Positions 27,989-37,602 are shown, counted from the first letter of the stretch. The stretch is 64,000 nucleotides of DNA from Bowmanella dokdonensis (GCF_017254865.1 NZ_JAFKCV010000001.1:434001-498000), one strand, 5' to 3'. The notes: generated by a model not told the origin, from the letters alone. Made by a program: numbers and translations.

Positions 27989-28450
27989 TTAAAAACGGGG
28001 CAGGGACTCGCTGAAGCGGTAGTCATAGACCAGCGCCGTTTCCACATGATTGACTTCCGGCCTGGCGGTGACGGCATTGAAGACGAAATCCCGTAAGTGC
28101 TCCGTATCGGCTACCGTCACATGGATGAGGAAGTCGTTTTCCCCCCCCATATGGTAAAGACTCAGCACCTCCGGCATGGGCAGCAAAGCCTGCATAAAGG
28201 CTTCCACTGTCTCACGGTTATGGTTGGAGAGACGGGCGGCGATCATGGCCTGGATATGACCACCCAGAGCGTTGACGTTAAGGCGCAGGCTGCTGCCACG
28301 TATTACCCCGTCATGCTGCAGGCGCCTGACCCGCTCCAGGCACGAAGAAGGTGCCAGTCCGACCCGGCTGGCCAGCTCTTTATTGGTCAGTCGCGCATCC
28401 TGAAACAGGATGGCCAGTATCTCCAGGTCGGTGGTGTCCAGCGCTCGCAT
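27989..28450 (-). CDS. Lrp/AsnC family transcriptional regulator
   Basis: A 153-aa regulator with an N-terminal winged helix-turn-helix (LEILAILFQDARLTNKELASRVGLAPSSCLERVRRLQ) and a C-terminal RAM/Lrp ligand-binding domain (QAMIAARLSNHNRE, then LSLYHMGGENDFLIHVTVADTEHLRDFV). Members sense amino acids. It converges on the SRPBCC and PLP-enzyme genes, so it may control sulfur amino acid metabolism. That link is only positional. ATG start at 28450. Confidence 0.93.
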   Translation of the reverse strand: MRALDTTDLEILAILFQDARLTNKELASRVGLAPSSCLERVRRLQHDGVIRGSSLRLNVNALGGHIQAMIAARLSNHNRETVEAFMQALLPMPEVLSLYHMGGENDFLIHVTVADTEHLRDFVFNAVTARPEVNHVETALVYDYRFSESLPRF

Positions 28451-28470
28451 GGCAGTCCCCTGTTAATCGT

Positions 28471-29760
28471 TCAGCGGTGCATGGCCAGCATGATACGGCG
28501 GTTGTTGTCCAGGTGGGCCAGGTACTCCTCGGCCAGGGTGGCAAACTTACTGCGATCTTTCTCTGCAATGGGCTCCGCCTTGGGCAGGCTGACAGTACGG
28601 GGGTTTCTGTGCACCCCGTCGACCAGGAACTCGTAATGCAGATGCGGACCAGATGCCAGGCCGGTGGCGCCTACATAGCCAATGGTCTGTCCCTGCCTGA
28701 CGCTCTGACCCTTTTTGACCGCCCGTTTTGTGAAATGCAGGTACTTGGTCACATACTTCTCGCCGTGCTGGATAAACACATAGTTACCGTTGTACTTGTT
28801 GTAGCTGGCGGCGATAACTTTGCCGTCACCTGCTGCCATAACCGGCGTACCCACATTCGCTGCATAGTCTATGCCGTTGTGCGGCCGGACACTTTTGAGC
28901 ACCGGGTGCAGGCGCTTGGGATTGAAGCTGGAGCTGATGTACTTGAAGCTGACCGGGGCACGCAAAAAGCTCTTGCGCATACTGCGTCCTTCCGGCGTGT
29001 AGTAGTTACCGTCATCGTAACGAATGGCCTGGAACACCTGCCCTTGGTTGCTGAATTCTGCGGCCAGTATCCTGCCGTGGCCGACAAAATCGCCGTCTAT
29101 GTATTCTTCCTCAAATACCAGATTGAAATGATCGCCCTGGCGAAGTTCCAGAGCAAAGTCGATATCCCAGCCAAAAATACCCGCCAGGCTCATAATCTGC
29201 GCCTCAGACAGGCCGGCATTGACGCCGGCGTGCCAGAAACTGGAGCTGATAGTGCCGCTGGCGTAGCCCAGGCGCACATCGACTTCCTTGGATTGTACTT
29301 CCGATTGATACTCACCTTGTTCGTCCCGCCGGATGGACAGGCTTTCGGTGGGAGAGAAGCTATAGCTAAGGGCAACGAAATCACCCTGCTCGTCCTTGAT
29401 CAGGCGGAGTTCGTCGCCTGGCATCATCTTTAACAGTTTTTTGGCATCCTCACCGGCACGACTGACCTTGTAGGTTTCCTGCGGGCTGAGACCAGCGCGA
29501 TCAAAAATCTTGGCCAGATTGTCACCGCGTCTGACCTGGTATTTCTGCCACTCAGGCCCTTGCACCTGATTCGACTGGACCGCCATTTCCCCAACTTCAA
29601 GGGGCAGGGGATAGCGTTTACCCAGTTCCAGTTCTTCTGTCTGACGGGACGCCGTGGCTGGTTCCGAGGGCAGGAACAGCATCAGTAAAGCAAGCAGAGA
29701 CAGGCTTAACAGCATGACTTTGTGCGGTTTTGGCAGTTGTTTTATGGTTTGTTTTACCAC
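28471..29760 (-). CDS. mepM: Murein DD-endopeptidase MepM-like (LysM plus M23)
   Basis: A 429-aa periplasmic enzyme that cuts peptide cross-links in peptidoglycan. An N-terminal membrane anchor (about 14-32) is followed by an OapA-like/LysM stretch (YQVRRGDNLAKIFDRAGL), a central beta domain and the M23 peptidase. Zinc ligands are visible: His294 and Asp298 in PHNGIDYAA, and His375 in HLHYEF with His373 as catalytic partner. The length matches E. coli MepM (440 aa). It is divergent from tyrS across a 218-bp gap. Confidence 0.92.
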   Translation of the reverse strand: MVKQTIKQLPKPHKVMLLSLSLLALLMLFLPSEPATASRQTEELELGKRYPLPLEVGEMAVQSNQVQGPEWQKYQVRRGDNLAKIFDRAGLSPQETYKVSRAGEDAKKLLKMMPGDELRLIKDEQGDFVALSYSFSPTESLSIRRDEQGEYQSEVQSKEVDVRLGYASGTISSSFWHAGVNAGLSEAQIMSLAGIFGWDIDFALELRQGDHFNLVFEEEYIDGDFVGHGRILAAEFSNQGQVFQAIRYDDGNYYTPEGRSMRKSFLRAPVSFKYISSSFNPKRLHPVLKSVRPHNGIDYAANVGTPVMAAGDGKVIAASYNKYNGNYVFIQHGEKYVTKYLHFTKRAVKKGQSVRQGQTIGYVGATGLASGPHLHYEFLVDGVHRNPRTVSLPKAEPIAEKDRSKFATLAEEYLAHLDNNRRIMLAMHR

Positions 29761-29978
29761 CTACTACAACCTCTTGTGACAAACTTTCGGGGAACCGCTT
29801 TGTGACCGTACAATGTGTCGGCAAGTTCCGTAAACTTACCACAGAATATCCCCATCTCATTGCAATTGCTACTCTGCAGCCATGCCTTGTTACTGTATCA
29901 CATACCATTTCCTTCGAAACTGCAGGGAATTGGTATACACTTCCGCCTGTTTTTGACCGGCCAAAGAGAGTGAAGTAG

Positions 29979-31178
29979 ATGACAGACTGGCAGCATGCAT
30001 TTGCCGAAATCCAGCGGGGAGCAGAAGAGATTCTGCTGGAAGAGGAACTGATTGAGAAACTCAAATCAGGTAAGCCGCTGAAAATAAAAGCCGGCTTCGA
30101 TCCTACTGCGCCGGACTTGCATCTTGGCCATACGGTATTGATCAACAAGTTGCGCACCTTCCAGCAACTGGGCCATGAAGTGGTCTTTCTGATTGGTGAT
30201 TTCACCGGCATGATCGGCGATCCCACAGGGAAAAATGTGACCCGTAAACCCCTGTCCAGAGAAGATGTACTGGCCAATGCCCAAACCTACAAGGAACAGG
30301 TGTTCAAGATCCTGGATCCGGCCAGGACCCAGATTCGCTTCAACTCTGAGTGGATGAACACTCTGGGCGCGGATGGCATGATCAGGCTGGCCGCCCGCCA
30401 GACGGTTGCCCGCATGCTGGAACGGGACGATTTTAAGAAGCGTTACGCCGGAGGTCAGCCCATTGCCATTCATGAGTTTCTCTACCCGTTGGTTCAGGGC
30501 TGGGATTCCGTGGCCCTGGAATCCGATGTGGAGCTTGGCGGAACCGATCAGCGTTTTAACCTGCTGATGGGCCGCGAGCTGCAAAAAGATGAAGGGCAGC
30601 GCCCGCAAACCGTATTGATGATGCCCCTGCTCGAAGGGCTGGACGGTGTGCAGAAGATGTCTAAATCCCTGGGTAACTATATCGGTATTACCGACAGCCC
30701 TAATGAGATGTTCGGAAAGATAATGTCCATCTCAGACGAGTTGATGTGGCGCTACTATGAGCTGCTCAGTTTCCGCCCCGTGGAGGAAATCGAGGCTTTA
30801 AAAGCGCAGATCAGGGACGGTGCCAATCCCAGGGATACTAAGATCCTGTTGGCCAAGGAGATCATTGAGCGCTTTCATGACGATGCCGCTGCCGAAGCGG
30901 CGCATCAGGATTTCATTCAGCGCTTCCAGAAAAACGCCCAGCCGGATGAAATGCCGGAGCTGACCCTGAGTCTGGCTGGTGAAGGTCTGCCCATTGCCAA
31001 TCTGCTAAAAGAAGCCGATCTGGTGGCTTCGACCTCTGAAGCCCTGCGTATGATTAAGCAGGGGGCGGTTAAGATAGACGGACAGAAGGTCGAAGACAGC
31101 AGACTGCTACTCGATAAGGCCGGTACGGCGGTCTATCAGGTCGGCAAGCGAAAATTTGCCCGTATCACCCTGGGTTGA
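29979..31178 (+). CDS. tyrS: Tyrosyl-tRNA synthetase
   Basis: Class Ic synthetase of 399 aa that charges tRNA-Tyr. HIGH-type motif HLGH at 48-51, KMSKS at 226-230, and a C-terminal S4 RNA-binding domain ([32 protein letters not shown]). The short first spacing and length match the TyrZ-like subgroup common in marine gammaproteobacteria rather than the 424-aa E. coli form. ATG start at 29979. Two hairpins without T-runs follow the stop. Confidence 0.96.
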   Translation: MTDWQHAFAEIQRGAEEILLEEELIEKLKSGKPLKIKAGFDPTAPDLHLGHTVLINKLRTFQQLGHEVVFLIGDFTGMIGDPTGKNVTRKPLSREDVLANAQTYKEQVFKILDPARTQIRFNSEWMNTLGADGMIRLAARQTVARMLERDDFKKRYAGGQPIAIHEFLYPLVQGWDSVALESDVELGGTDQRFNLLMGRELQKDEGQRPQTVLMMPLLEGLDGVQKMSKSLGNYIGITDSPNEMFGKIMSISDELMWRYYELLSFRPVEEIEALKAQIRDGANPRDTKILLAKEIIERFHDDAAAEAAHQDFIQRFQKNAQPDEMPELTLSLAGEGLPIANLLKEADLVASTSEALRMIKQGAVKIDGQKVEDSRLLLDKAGTAVYQVGKRKFARITLG

Positions 31179-31192
31179 TCGCTCAGGGCTAG

Positions 31193-31280
31193 CGGGGTCA
31201 GTCGACCCCGGATAACAACAGGTTTTCGAACTGCAGGTCCATTGCCTGGCGTCACCCTGACAGCCGAAGCTCCTGTCAGG
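31193..31280 (+). repeat. Two hairpins downstream of tyrS
   Basis: The first is CGGGGTC-AGTC-GACCCCG (31193-31210, 7-bp stem). The second is CCTGACAG / CTGTCAGG (31256-31263 with 31273-31280). Neither has a following T-run, so they may stabilise the tyrS 3' end rather than terminate. Confidence 0.45.
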
Positions 31281-31312
31281 GCCGGTTGAATCTGATCATG
31301 ATGGCTTGGCCG

Positions 31313-32665
31313 TCACAACCAGTCCCTGAACCGCCCCCAATGGTAGAAGCCCCAAAGGCCCATGCGTCTCCATCTGGCCAGGGGGAATTTGGGTAGGGGA
31401 GACTGAAAGAACGGCAGCGCCGGACTGTTCATCCCGGCCACCCGTTCGGCCAGGCGTTTGCCGGCCTGGCTGGCAAAGGATACCCCTGAGCCGCAATACC
31501 CCATGCTGTAGAATATAGAGCCCTGTTCATCTGCCTGGCAGATGCGGGGGTAATCATCCAGGGAAACGCTGACCCAGCCGCTCCAGAAATAGTCTACCCC
31601 TATACCATCAAGTTGCGGCAAACCATTACACAGGGCCTTAAGCAAACGTTGCCTGTATGTGGGGTGGTTGGCCTCCTTACCCGCTATGGCGCCCCGGCCG
31701 CCAAACAGAATGCGGTTGTCGGGCAACAGCCGGTAATAATACTTGAGGGCCCTTGTATCCATCACCATCAGCCCGGGTTTGATGCCGCAGGCCAGCAGTT
31801 GCTGTTCGTTCAGGGGCTCGGTCACAATCACGCTGGACAGCACCGGAAAATGTCGATGGTCTACCGTTGGGTGGAAGCGATTCAGGGTATAGCCGTTGGA
31901 GGCAATCACCACCTTGTCCGCCAGCACAGAGCCGGTTGGCGTTGTCAGGCGGTGGCGTTGGCCTTCCTTCTGCCAGTCCAGTACCGGTGAACTTTCATAC
32001 AGGCCGGCGCCAGCCTGTCTTGCCAGGTCTGCATAGCCCAGCGCTAACTTAAGCGGATGGATGCCAAAACAGTAAGGAAACAGCAACGCTCCGTAAGCCT
32101 CAGCGCCTTTTATGTAGTCACGCTGTAATTCAAGGGTGTCGATAAAGCGCACCGGATCCTGATACCGGCGCTGCATCAGGTCGGCCTGTGCCTTGAGTTG
32201 GCGCACCAGCCTGGGCTGGTGCGCCACTTTCAGATAACCACCTGGCGTTTTGTCACAGGTGATCTGACCGGTATGGATCAGCTCACTGACCCTGTCTATG
32301 CCCGCCCTGTATTCCTGATAGATGCCCTGGCTTGTAGCGGAGCCCCATTTCTGTTCCATCTGGCTGAAGGACAGCCGGCCGCTGCCGTTGAGGACAAATC
32401 CTGCGTTGCGGCCGCTGCACCCCCAACCCAGCCGGTTGGCTTCCAGCACTATTGGTTGGATGGCATGCTTAGCGGCCAGCTCGTAGGCGCAGGAAAGACC
32501 CGTATAGCCGCCGCCAATGACAGCCACCTCAGTTTGCCGGTCGCCCTGTAAGGCAGGAACGGGCATCGGCGTGACACCACTGGCCCAGTAAGAATCAGGA
32601 TAGGCGCTACCCCGGCCCGGATGGCTGTGAGTAAGCGGATCGTACATGCCGGGCAGTTCAGCCAT
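31313..32665 (-). CDS. FAD-dependent amine/amino-acid oxidoreductase (DadA/PuuB-like)
   Basis: About 450 aa with an ADP-binding motif VAVIGGGYTGLSCAYELA near 48-65, then ANRLGWGCSGRNAGFV, the GRNAG block typical of PuuB and glycine-oxidase relatives. A C-terminal FAD contact occurs at IFYSMGYCGSGVSFASQAGKRLAE. It should oxidise an amine or amino acid; the substrate is undetermined. I start at ATG 32665 (MAELPGMYDPL), which overlaps the upstream GNAT stop by 8 bp. A TTG four codons earlier and an ATG six codons later are alternatives. Last gene of a coupled five-gene operon. Confidence 0.83.
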   Translation of the reverse strand: MAELPGMYDPLTHSHPGRGSAYPDSYWASGVTPMPVPALQGDRQTEVAVIGGGYTGLSCAYELAAKHAIQPIVLEANRLGWGCSGRNAGFVLNGSGRLSFSQMEQKWGSATSQGIYQEYRAGIDRVSELIHTGQITCDKTPGGYLKVAHQPRLVRQLKAQADLMQRRYQDPVRFIDTLELQRDYIKGAEAYGALLFPYCFGIHPLKLALGYADLARQAGAGLYESSPVLDWQKEGQRHRLTTPTGSVLADKVVIASNGYTLNRFHPTVDHRHFPVLSSVIVTEPLNEQQLLACGIKPGLMVMDTRALKYYYRLLPDNRILFGGRGAIAGKEANHPTYRQRLLKALCNGLPQLDGIGVDYFWSGWVSVSLDDYPRICQADEQGSIFYSMGYCGSGVSFASQAGKRLAERVAGMNSPALPFFQSPLPKFPLARWRRMGLWGFYHWGRFRDWL

Positions 32666-33236
32666 TGGCTTGTTCAAACTGCAGGATCATCTCGGCGGCG
32701 ACACAATCACATTCGGTGCCGCAAACCGGACAGACGTAGCCGTCATTGATACAATTTTCCTGCCATTTGCCGGGGTGCTCTTTCACCAGCTTGCCGCCGC
32801 ACTTGGAAAAGTATTTAAAAGCGCTGTTGCCTGGACTGGCCATCCAGATATGTGCCAGGCCAGCTTTTGCCCCCTGCTTGGCGGCTTCCCCAACGGAGAG
32901 TTTGAGCATTTTAGAGCCGATACCGGCGGCACGATAACTGGCATCCACAGTGTTGCATTTGAAGTAGCAGACTTCCTGTCTGGGAACCGGCCACAAGGAG
33001 GGGGAGCACCATTTGTCCGGCTGCCAGTTTCCTGCCGCCAGGGTCAGACGAAATCCCACCAGCCGGTCGTCGTCCAATGCCACCCAACTGGCATTGAGGT
33101 CATTTTTAAGACCGGCATTGTAGAGTTTTTGCAGGGACGGCATGTCCAGATAATTGTCTCCATGCACATGATTGGCCAGGGCCAGCAGGCGGTCGAAATG
33201 ATCTGGAGTCAGTTGTTGATATTGAATGTCGCTCAT
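32658..33236 (-). CDS. GNAT family N-acetyltransferase with cysteine-rich tail
   Basis: This 192-aa protein has a GNAT core; the acetyl-CoA loop is DASYRAAGIGSKMLKLSVGEA, preceded by VCYFKCNTVD. The C-terminus carries a cysteine cluster, CPVCGTECDC, that could bind zinc and is not a standard GNAT element. The ATG overlaps the DUF2721 stop (ATGA), and its own stop overlaps the oxidoreductase start, so all three are probably made together. Acetyl acceptor unknown. Confidence 0.8.
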   Translation of the reverse strand: MSDIQYQQLTPDHFDRLLALANHVHGDNYLDMPSLQKLYNAGLKNDLNASWVALDDDRLVGFRLTLAAGNWQPDKWCSPSLWPVPRQEVCYFKCNTVDASYRAAGIGSKMLKLSVGEAAKQGAKAGLAHIWMASPGNSAFKYFSKCGGKLVKEHPGKWQENCINDGYVCPVCGTECDCVAAEMILQFEQANG

Positions 33237-33625
33237 TTAGGTTTCTTGTACTGAATGTTAAGGCTTTGCAGATACAGGTCCAGGGCTTCCACTGAGATAC
33301 GGATTTCCCAAACGGACAACCAGAGTGACCAGAGCAGCAGGATCAGGCTGGCTCCGAAGATCCAGCTTCCCGCCGTCTGGTATTGCAGATAGATAGCCAG
33401 CATGGACAACACACAGAGAAAGAAGCTGGCGGCACCGGCCTCCTGCATGCGCTTGATTAACTGGATGCGCTTTCTCAGGTTGGCGATTTGCTTATGGGTA
33501 CTGTCGCTGTTGTCCTCGAAGTTGCGGATGATACCGGCCAGCGTGACAAAGCGGTTGGTGTAGGCCAGTAACAGCAGGGAAATGGCCGGAAACAGCATGG
33601 CCGGAGTCGTCAGGGTAATGTTCAT
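33233..33625 (-). CDS. DUF2721 membrane protein
   Basis: A 130-aa membrane protein matching DUF2721. The N-terminal helix (LTTPAMLFPAISLLLLAYTNRF) is followed by an amphipathic cytoplasmic stretch (LRKRIQLIKRMQEAGAAS), then two closely spaced helices (FLCVLSMLAIYLQYQ and WIFGASLILLLWSLWLSVWEI). The family function is unknown. ATGA overlap with the GNAT gene downstream, and a 9-bp gap from the upstream gene. Confidence 0.82.
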   Translation of the reverse strand: MNITLTTPAMLFPAISLLLLAYTNRFVTLAGIIRNFEDNSDSTHKQIANLRKRIQLIKRMQEAGAASFFLCVLSMLAIYLQYQTAGSWIFGASLILLLWSLWLSVWEIRISVEALDLYLQSLNIQYKKPK

Positions 33626-33634
33626 GTTGGTTCT

Positions 33635-34057
33635 TCAGCAGTGGGGCAGGGCTTGCAGGTATTTGTGCATGGCCTGCTTGGCAGATTCCATGTCGGCAAA
33701 AATTTTGTCTTCAATGGGACTGCAGATATTGCTCCTCTTACGGATCTCCGCCAACTGGGCGATACCGACGGCCGAGTCGATACAATAGGCGTCCCCCATG
33801 CAGCCCAGCTTCAGGCATTCCTCGTACGCTTGTTGCAGGATCAGGGCGGCGTCAGGAATAGCTGCCTGGTAACGAAGACAGTCTGCAATGTATATCCATG
33901 GAGTGGGCATGGTGCCGGCCAGTTCTTTGAGATCGCGCAGGTAGGCTTTGCTAAGTCCTAGGCCAATCACCCCCTGGAATATGGCAAGCAGGAAAGAACC
34001 CTGCTGCTCCAGTTGATAGCTGCCGTATTTATCAGACTTGGCAAAAGGTACCTTCAT
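33635..34057 (-). CDS. Conserved-looking protein of unknown function
   Basis: A 140-aa soluble protein from ATG 34057 (MKVPFAKSDKYGSY), whose ATG overlaps the rhodanese stop (ATGA). No named family recognised. Notable patterns are GSYQLEQQGSFLLAIFQGVIGLGLSKAYLRDL, a WIYIADCLRYQAAIPDAALILQQAY helix-like part, and a LGCMGDAYCIDS cysteine pair. The first half resembles small SpoIIAA/STAS-like folds in pattern, but this is weak. Five cysteines in 140 residues and the rhodanese neighbour hint at redox or sulfur chemistry; inference only. Confidence 0.6.
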   Translation of the reverse strand: MKVPFAKSDKYGSYQLEQQGSFLLAIFQGVIGLGLSKAYLRDLKELAGTMPTPWIYIADCLRYQAAIPDAALILQQAYEECLKLGCMGDAYCIDSAVGIAQLAEIRKRSNICSPIEDKIFADMESAKQAMHKYLQALPHC

Positions 34058-34425
34058 TTTTCTACCGCGTAGCCGGCGTCCTGCCATCCTGGCATATCGC
34101 CTTCCAGCAGGTGCAGCTGTGTGAAGCCTTGTTCACTGAGCGCTTCGGCGGCCATGGCCGCCCTTCGGCCGGAACGGCAATACAGGACGATTTTCTGATC
34201 TTTGTCATCCGCAAGCTGTGGCAGATATTGTTCTATCTTGTCATGGGGGGTATTCAATGCGCCGGGAACGCGACCGGCCTCAAACTCCTGCTGGCTGCGC
34301 ACATCCAGCACCAGCCAGTTTTCACGCTCGGCCTGTAAAGCCCGGGGATCAAGAGTACCAATTTGAGTCCCTCCAGCCAGAATGGCAAAACTCAGCAGCG
34401 AGAAGAGCAGGGTGATAATTCGCAT
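34054..34425 (-). CDS. Exported single-domain rhodanese
   Basis: A 123-aa protein with a signal peptide (ITLLFSLLSFAILAGGT) and one rhodanese domain. The start of the fold is WLVLDVRSQQEFEAGRVPGALN, and the active-site loop is CRSGRR with the catalytic cysteine. PspE-like periplasmic sulfurtransferases have this layout. It is the first gene of the five-gene minus-strand operon and is linked to the next by an ATGA overlap. Sulfur donor unknown. Confidence 0.88.
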   Translation of the reverse strand: MRIITLLFSLLSFAILAGGTQIGTLDPRALQAERENWLVLDVRSQQEFEAGRVPGALNTPHDKIEQYLPQLADDKDQKIVLYCRSGRRAAMAAEALSEQGFTQLHLLEGDMPGWQDAGYAVEK

Positions 34426-34604
34426 AACAGTCTCGAAACACCTATGTTACCACCAGTTTAAGGCCTCGCCTGATAGGAGTAAACCAGCGTATGGTTTCCG
34501 TTGTGACTTTTTACCCTCAGGAATGAGAAGAAAAGTTAGGCTTAGTGGTGGAAGGTCGGAGCGAATAGAAATAAGCTAAACGGGCATAAAAATAGGAGAC
34601 CACC

Positions 34605-35156
34605 ATGTCACTGGATATTACCTTCACCCTGAATGATTCAGATCTTGAACATTTTCGTGAGTTGATGCAGCGGGCCGTAGCCCGGGCCGAGTCTGTTGCC
34701 GAAGCGGACATAAAGCGCAATACAGCGCTAGCCATAGAAGAGCTGGAAAATAAAACCCTTCCAGAGTTTGTTGCCGTAAGGGTCGCCAAGCTGCGTGAAC
34801 TGGTGCAGATGCTGGATGATAAGGACTGGCAACTGCCCGCAGAGGAACGCAAGGCCGTGCTGTCTTCCCTGGCGTATTTCTGTGAACCGGCCGATCTGGT
34901 GCCGGATCATATTCCTGTGCTGGGCTATATGGATGATGCCATCATGATCGAGTTGCTGGTCAGGGATCTGGCCGAGAATTTCAGCACTTATGAGGAATTC
35001 TGCACCTTCAGGACAGCGGAACTCCATCGCCGGGGCGCAGAGGCTACCGTATCTCAGGAAGACTGGCTGGCGACCAAACGCCGTGAGCTGCATCGCAAGC
35101 TGCGTGATAACCGGGCCGCCCGCAGGCCTGGTCGGGTGTTCAGCCGTTTCTTTTAG
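34605..35156 (+). CDS. YkvA-like DUF1232 protein
   Basis: A 183-aa protein with an N-terminal helical part (NDSDLEHFRELMQRAVARAES) and a DUF1232 core, whose signature here is LSSLAYFCEPADLVPDHIPVLGYMDDAIMIELLVRDL. The C-terminus is basic (KRRELHRKLRDNRAARRPGR). The family function is unknown. AGGAG precedes the ATG at 34605. Transcribed divergently from the rhodanese operon and convergent with ahcY; the two share a bidirectional terminator. Confidence 0.85.
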   Translation: MSLDITFTLNDSDLEHFRELMQRAVARAESVAEADIKRNTALAIEELENKTLPEFVAVRVAKLRELVQMLDDKDWQLPAEERKAVLSSLAYFCEPADLVPDHIPVLGYMDDAIMIELLVRDLAENFSTYEEFCTFRTAELHRRGAEATVSQEDWLATKRRELHRKLRDNRAARRPGRVFSRFF

Positions 35157-35180
35157 CCTTCTGTTCACACATCAGTCAGA

Positions 35181-35204
35181 AAAGCCCTGCAATCGCAGGG
35201 CTTT
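35181..35204. terminator. Bidirectional terminator between the YkvA-like gene and ahcY
   Basis: AAAGCCCTGC-AATC-GCAGGGCTTT, a perfect 10-bp stem with A/T flanks on both sides, placed between two convergent stop codons. Confidence 0.85.
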
Positions 35205-35221
35205 ACGTTTGTGAAAACAGA

Positions 35222-36613
35222 TCAGTAGCGGTAACTGTCTTCCTTGAACGGTCCTTCCACCGGCACATGGATGTATTCCGCCTGCTGCCGGGTCAGCCGG
35301 GTAATCACCCCGCCAAAGCCCTGTACCATATAACGGGCGACTTCCTCGTCCAGCTGTTTGGGCAGCACTTCCACCCGCAATGCCTGTTGCTTCTGCTCAG
35401 GACTCATATCCGCATAACCCTGCTGGAACAGGTGCATCTGTGCCAGTACCTGGTTGGAGAAAGAACCGTCCATAATACGGGACGGATGGCCGGTGGCATT
35501 GCCCAGGTTTACCAGGCGGCCTTCAGATAACAATAACAGGTTATCCAGCGGGTCCTCGCTGCGGAAAATTTTGTGAACCTGGGGCTTAATCTGATCCCAG
35601 CGCCAGTTTTTGCGCATAAATGCAGTGTCAATCTCGTTGTCGAAGTGACCAATGTTGCACACCACCGCGCCAGCCTTCAGGCTTTTCAGCACATTGGCGT
35701 CACAGACGTTGACATTGCCCGTGGTGGTGACCACCAAATCCGTGTTTTGCAGCAAGGGCAGATTGATATCTTCCTGCTTGCCGGTGTTATTGCCATCCAC
35801 ATAGGGGGACACCACTTCATAGCCATCCATGCAGGCTTGCATGGCGCAAATGGGATCGATTTCACTGATCTTGACGATCATGCCCTCCTGGCGCAGGGAC
35901 TGGGCGGAACCTTTGCCCACATCCCCATAGCCGATCACCAGGGCTTTCTTACCTGCCAGCAGGTGGTCGGTGGCACGTTTGATAGCGTCATTGAGGCTGT
36001 GGCGACAGCCGTATTTATTGTCGTTCTTGGACTTGGTTACCGCATCGTTGACATTGATGGCAGGGACTTTCAGGGATCCGGCTTTGAGCATTTCCAGCAA
36101 ACGATGCACGCCTGTGGTGGTTTCCTCGGTGATGCCGTGCACTCTGTCCAGCACCTTGGGGTACTTGAGATGCAGCATGGCGGTCAAATCGCCACCGTCG
36201 TCGAGCACCATATTGGCGTCCCAGGGCTGCCCATCCTTGAGGATGGTTTGCTCCAGGCACCAATCGTATTCTTCTTCTGTTTCCCCCTTCCAGGCATAAA
36301 CCGGGACCCCGGCTGCCACCATGGCCGCAGCCGCATGATCCTGGGTGGAGAAAATATTGCAGGAGGACCAGCGTACCTCTGCGCCCAGTTCTATCAACGT
36401 TTCGATCAACACGCCCGTTTGAATGGTCATATGGATGCAGCCAAGGATACGCGCTCCTGAGAGCGGCTTCTGCTGGCGGTATTTCTCACGAATGGCCATC
36501 AGGGCCGGCATTTCGCTCTCGGCGATGGTCAGTTCCTTGCGTCCCCAGTCCGCCAGGGACAGGTCGGCGACCTTGTAGTCCCCGGTTTTCACCGTCATAT
36601 TGTCATGTTGCAT
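35222..36613 (-). CDS. ahcY: Adenosylhomocysteinase
   Basis: A 463-aa NAD-dependent enzyme splitting S-adenosylhomocysteine reversibly into adenosine and homocysteine. The NAD site [17 protein letters not shown] is clear. Substrate motifs are [36 protein letters not shown] and [13 protein letters not shown]; the C-terminus KEDSYRY is the family hallmark. I use ATG 36613, which has AGGATCC seven bases upstream; a start nine codons earlier lacks a ribosome site. MtnN, the other SAH-consuming enzyme, is encoded 2 kb away. The leader shows no recognisable SAH riboswitch. Confidence 0.96.
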   Translation of the reverse strand: MQHDNMTVKTGDYKVADLSLADWGRKELTIAESEMPALMAIREKYRQQKPLSGARILGCIHMTIQTGVLIETLIELGAEVRWSSCNIFSTQDHAAAAMVAAGVPVYAWKGETEEEYDWCLEQTILKDGQPWDANMVLDDGGDLTAMLHLKYPKVLDRVHGITEETTTGVHRLLEMLKAGSLKVPAINVNDAVTKSKNDNKYGCRHSLNDAIKRATDHLLAGKKALVIGYGDVGKGSAQSLRQEGMIVKISEIDPICAMQACMDGYEVVSPYVDGNNTGKQEDINLPLLQNTDLVVTTTGNVNVCDANVLKSLKAGAVVCNIGHFDNEIDTAFMRKNWRWDQIKPQVHKIFRSEDPLDNLLLLSEGRLVNLGNATGHPSRIMDGSFSNQVLAQMHLFQQGYADMSPEQKQQALRVEVLPKQLDEEVARYMVQGFGGVITRLTRQQAEYIHVPVEGPFKEDSYRY

Positions 36614-36792
36614 AGTGGATCCTGTTAGTTGGAAGTTCACATATCGATAGCTTTCGGCAATCAGTTATCCAGACTGAAGGCCGGTGCCTTGTAGCAGATT
36701 GATCAACAGACTACTGATCTGAAATCTGGCTGTCCAATACCCTGTACGACAACAGGGCAATTGGATTCATCTTGACTGAATAGTGATGTGTA

Positions 36793-37602
36793 CTATAGAT
36801 GGATCTGCCTGCAGAGAGACTCGATGCCATCCACCTGGCGCAGGGAAAAACGGTGCAGGGGGTCGGGATTGACCTGGCGAACACTGGAAGGATAAAGTTC
36901 AAGCAGCGACAACCAGGGTTGCCAGAAGTCCTGCAGGCTGGTCAGAGGCTGTTTGATGGCGCCGACAATGACCTGTGGGCGGCGCTGAACGACCCCCTCA
37001 AGGGTTACTTCGGGATAATCGCTGGGCGAGTCAGAAAAGACATTTTCCGCGTGGCACAAGTTCAGTAGTTTGCTGGCCCAGGCTCCCGGCCCGATACTCA
37101 TCATCGGACTGGGCCACATATAATAAAGTACCCGGACGGGATCTTTACCCTGATATTTCTGTTCCAACTGTGACAGCCTGCCCAGATAATCATTTGCCAG
37201 CCGGGCAGCCAGTTCCTGCTTGTCCAGCAGTCGTCCCAGTTCCAGAACTTCCTCGGCGATATCAGCCGGATGGTCAGGATGAGACAAAAACAGCTTAAAA
37301 CCCAGGGATTGCAGCCGTTGCAGATCCTGGGGTTTATTGCCGCCCTGCCAGGCCAGGATCAGGTCCGGTTGCAGGCGCATCAGGGCCTCGAAATCCACCC
37401 CCTGAGAGCTGGCCACCCTTGGCAGGGATTTGGCCGGCTCCGGATAATCGCTGTAGTCACTCACCGCCAGCAACTTGTGCCCTGCTTCGAGCGAATAGAC
37501 CAGTTCGGTGGTATGGGGAGCCAGACTGACCAGACGTTCAGGGGCGGCCGTTGCGCCAGCGTAAATTACCCATAGCAGAGCTGCCAGTATCCGGGGCTTC
37601 AT
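36793..37602 (-). CDS. btuF: Cobalamin-binding periplasmic protein BtuF-like
   Basis: A 269-aa product with a signal peptide (ILAALLWVIYAGATA) and the two-lobed class III binding-protein fold. It opens ERLVSLAPHTTELVYSLEAGHKLLAVSDYSDYPEPAK, a very typical BtuF N-terminus, then has DLILAWQGGNKPQDLQRLQSLGF. It would hand vitamin B12 to BtuCD, which is not in this window. It overlaps cbiB by 4 bp and is the last gene of mtnN-cbiB-btuF. Confidence 0.88.
   Translation of the reverse strand: MKPRILAALLWVIYAGATAAPERLVSLAPHTTELVYSLEAGHKLLAVSDYSDYPEPAKSLPRVASSQGVDFEALMRLQPDLILAWQGGNKPQDLQRLQSLGFKLFLSHPDHPADIAEEVLELGRLLDKQELAARLANDYLGRLSQLEQKYQGKDPVRVLYYMWPSPMMSIGPGAWASKLLNLCHAENVFSDSPSDYPEVTLEGVVQRRPQVIVGAIKQPLTSLQDFWQPWLSLLELYPSSVRQVNPDPLHRFSLRQVDGIESLCRQIHL

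Noticed and set aside
36614-36792. Possible SAH riboswitch before ahcY
   Set aside because: Expected here by analogy with other proteobacteria, but I could not find the conserved core. Only a weak 5-bp hairpin (36677-36690) is visible.
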